A DNA stretch of 16,246 nt from Pseudomonadota bacterium (GTDB lineage: Bacteria > Desulfobacterota > Desulfobulbia > Desulfobulbales > JAGXFP01): contig DAOVJK010000029.1 in NCBI GenBank assembly GCA_030673265.1, positions 1-16,246 on the forward strand. Reading direction: 5' to 3'. Both the position numbers and the translations under genes were made by a program. The notes beneath the pieces were generated by a model that searched no databases, had not been told where the DNA came from, and saw nothing but the letters and a program-made list of their open reading frames with translations. Positions 14,107-16,246 of the stretch are shown here, one piece after another. Each line of letters begins with the position of its first letter. Position 1 is the stretch's first letter.

Positions 14107-16246
14107 ATGATTAATCGCCTTTCCCACACGTTATCAATAACCGCCAAGATGTTAATCCTGACCATGATTATTGGCGGAACAGTCTGGTTTTTTCTCGATA
14201 TCGTCCAGGAAAAACACCTTCGCGAAATCTATCTTAGCGGACTGGAAGAACAGTTTGACCACCGGACAACAGAAGACAGTCTGAGCTTCGAAAGCTACAT
14301 CAAAAAGTTCCGTTTAGCCGTCGAATTTTTCAGCCAAAATCCAGCAATGGTCGACTTTCTTGCCAAAGGCTTCCCGGCTCCGCAGACCCCACCGGTCAAA
14401 CATCTCAACTCTGCACCGGCCTGGTTTCCCGACCAGCAGCAGCGAAAGCTCTTTTCGCCAATTCAGCTCGCCTTTCTTCTGGATTCCAGAAACCAGGTCA
14501 GGGAGTTTTACATGCGCAGGGAGGCCAACATCCCGGAAGAGCTACTCAAGCCTTCTGCTTTGCTAATCAACAAAAGCCAGAACCAGAGCCTGTTAACCAC
14601 CTTTGCCGGGACCCCCTATATAGTCAGCTCAAAAAAGATCATCTCAAAGCGAGGAATATTACAAGCCACCCTGATATTTGTCTCCTTGATAGATGAAAAT
14701 TTCCTCAACCACTCCAGAGGCAATTTCATTCACAAGCATTTGATGTCTCTGGTTCTCTCAGAAAACGAAAGACAGACTATCCTGACCAGCACCAATTTTT
14801 TAGCCCTGCCCCCTGGGACCTCTATTGACAACCTTCGGAAGAGTTATCTGATAATCAGCAGGGACCTTTTCGATGACATGGCCTCGGATCTTAAGATCAG
14901 AACGGTCTTTTTCATGCCGGTAAGGAAGGTTGAAATTCTGATTAATGAGTCACTCTCTACGTCAAGACAACAGCGTTTGATCCTGGCTTTCTCTATCCTG
15001 CTTGCCAGCTTCCTCACCACCTTGCTGGTCTCCCGACGAATCCGTCGACTAACCAGAGATTTTATCAAATTTGAGCAAAGAGAACTTGGCCTCAAAGAAG
15101 CCACTCAGCTAAAGGGTGATGAAGTTGCGATTCTCAATTCGCGTTTTAAGGCCCTTACCCTCGAAGTGGTTTCTTCACGAGAAATTATCCGAAATGAGGC
15201 CAGACAGCTGGCCAAAATTGCCGAAACCAAAGTAAAAATCCAGAATCAGATCCTCGATCAGATCCATGATGCAATTATATCCACTGACATTCATCATCAA
15301 ATCACCTCTTGGAACAGCGGCGCAGAAAGGCTTTTTGGCTATGGCCAGGAAGAGGCCGTTGGCCAACCGATATCGACATTCTTTTCGGAATCTGAATACC
15401 AGGAGTTAAGTGCCCGGGTCGATGCAGACAAAGCTACCAACCAGACCTGTGAATTAGACGTTACACTGCTGAAAAAATCAGGTGAACTTTTCTTTGGTCA
15501 TCTCTCCATGTCACAACTCAGGAATGAGTCTGGCACTATTACAGGCTTTATCTGCTATACCAAGGATATCACCCAGCAAAAGCTAAGTGAATCAGCTCTG
15601 CAGGTGAGTAAACAACGCTTCCAGGCTCTCACCGAAAGTATCAACGACTGGATATGGGAGGTTAATCAGGACGGCATCTACACTTACGCCAGCCCACGTA
15701 TTTACGATCTCCTTGGGTATTTTCCGGATGAGATCATAGGCACCACCCCGTTAGATAATATGCCTAAAGATGAAGCCGAAAAGATTGGTGAAATATTCAG
15801 CAAGATCTTCCATGAACAAAAGCCGTTCAAAAACCTGCGAAACATCAACATTCACAAGAACGGATCCCAGGTTGTCCTGGAGACCTCCGGCGCACCAATT
15901 TTCGATGAAACCGGTAATTTAATCGGTTACAGAGGGGTTGATCGTGACGTCACCGAACAAAATAAGGCAAGTGAGGCTTTACAAAAAAGTCGTGACCTCT
16001 TGAATACTGCCCAGGAAATTGGCCATGTTGGCAGCTGGGAATGGGACCTCAGCACCGGGGAACTTACTTGGTCGGATGAGGTTTTCCGCATCTTTGGCCT
16101 GAAACAGCAAAAATTGAAGCCCTCCTATAAATCTTTTTTAGAAGCAATTCACCCAGAGGATAAAGCGGCGGTGGATAATGCTGTTCGCAAAGCCCTTGAT
16201 AGCGAAAGGTCCTATAATATCGAACATCGGATTGTGCTACCGGACA
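14107..16246 (+). CDS. Membrane-bound multi-PAS sensor protein, probably a histidine kinase, C-terminus outside window
   Basis: The reading frame runs from ATG 14107 to the right edge (713 codons) without a stop, so the output domain is not visible. GGAGGAG (14090-14096) lies ten bases before the ATG. A first membrane helix (residues 15-33, MLILTMIIGGTVWFFLDIV) and a second (291-309, LILAFSILLASFLTTLLVS) enclose an extracytoplasmic sensor region of about 255 residues. I cannot assign that region to a named fold; it may be Cache-like. A HAMP-like or coiled linker (310-380) follows, then three PAS domains. PAS1 is at about 382-498 (IISTDIHHQITSWNSGAERLFGY, ending KDITQQK), PAS2 at about 509-617 (WIWEVNQDGIYTYASPRIYDLLGY, ending DRDVTEQ). 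PAS3 starts at about 627 (GHVGSWEWDLSTGELTWSDEVFRIFGL) and is cut. This layout usually ends in a hybrid or simple histidine kinase, but a GGDEF/EAL output cannot be excluded. Confidence 0.9.
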   Translation, partial: MINRLSHTLSITAKMLILTMIIGGTVWFFLDIVQEKHLREIYLSGLEEQFDHRTTEDSLSFESYIKKFRLAVEFFSQNPAMVDFLAKGFPAPQTPPVKHLNSAPAWFPDQQQRKLFSPIQLAFLLDSRNQVREFYMRREANIPEELLKPSALLINKSQNQSLLTTFAGTPYIVSSKKIISKRGILQATLIFVSLIDENFLNHSRGNFIHKHLMSLVLSENERQTILTSTNFLALPPGTSIDNLRKSYLIISRDLFDDMASDLKIRTVFFMPVRKVEILINESLSTSRQQRLILAFSILLASFLTTLLVSRRIRRLTRDFIKFEQRELGLKEATQLKGDEVAILNSRFKALTLEVVSSREIIRNEARQLAKIAETKVKIQNQILDQIHDAIISTDIHHQITSWNSGAERLFGYGQEEAVGQPISTFFSESEYQELSARVDADKATNQTCELDVTLLKKSGELFFGHLSMSQLRNESGTITGFICYTKDITQQKLSESALQVSKQRFQALTESINDWIWEVNQDGIYTYASPRIYDLLGYFPDEIIGTTPLDNMPKDEAEKIGEIFSKIFHEQKPFKNLRNINIHKNGSQVVLETSGAPIFDETGNLIGYRGVDRDVTEQNKASEALQKSRDLLNTAQEIGHVGSWEWDLSTGELTWSDEVFRIFGLKQQKLKPSYKSFLEAIHPEDKAAVDNAVRKALDSERSYNIEHRIVLPD

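Noticed and set aside
13955..14110. 51-codon plus-strand ORF whose TGA overlaps the sensor-kinase ATG
   Set aside because: No ribosome site, no recognisable protein features, and it overlaps the equally doubtful minus-strand frame. The ATGA overlap alone is not enough.

Overview
The window looks like a chromosomal stretch of an anaerobic Gram-negative bacterium, most likely a Desulfobacterota (former Deltaproteobacteria) member, perhaps near the Desulfobulbales. That placement is inference. It rests on moderate GC content, a bacterial SelW-like selenoprotein, a DUF362 protein, a PatA-type two-receiver response regulator, a PEP synthase/PPDK regulatory protein and a perfect FNR-type box. There is no CRISPR array, rRNA, tRNA or intact mobile element that I can see.

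Layout. Left edge to about 2.4 kb (+): the C-terminal part of an alpha-glucan phosphorylase, a small unknown protein, and a gene conventional ORF calling would miss. That gene, at 2177-2392, is a 71-residue SelW/Rdx-like protein whose active-site CxxU is encoded by an in-frame TGA, with a SECIS-like hairpin right after it. At 2.5-3.4 kb (+) is an FHA-adenylate cyclase fusion, converging on yggS and tatD (3.45-5.05 kb, -).

From 5.2 to 8.3 kb (+) runs a compact group: nitroreductase, a lipoprotein translationally coupled to it, coaBC with a TTG start, and the bifunctional kinase/phosphorylase that regulates PEP synthase or PPDK. At 8.56-10.3 kb (+) is a REC-DUF4388-zinc-finger-TPR-REC protein preceded by a perfect FNR-type palindrome placed as in a class II promoter.

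A DUF362 gene (-, 10.4-11.2 kb) carries inside its coding sequence a perfect GC-rich hairpin with a T-tract on the antisense strand. A divergent intergenic region with repeated AAGTGC/GCACTT motifs leads to a YheS-like ABC-F ATPase (11.46-13.48 kb, +). A 625-base AT-rich gap follows, with one terminator-like hairpin and a doubtful ORF. The last gene (14.1 kb to the right edge, +) is a membrane-anchored multi-PAS sensor protein, probably a histidine kinase, cut by the window.

The genes do not form one pathway. They combine storage-glucan breakdown, redox and cofactor functions (selenoprotein, nitroreductase, CoA synthesis, PLP homeostasis), control of PEP metabolism, and signalling (cAMP, phosphorelay, PAS sensing). 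The strongest hidden feature is the selenoprotein with its SECIS hairpin. The FNR-box promoter and the intragenic antisense terminator come next.
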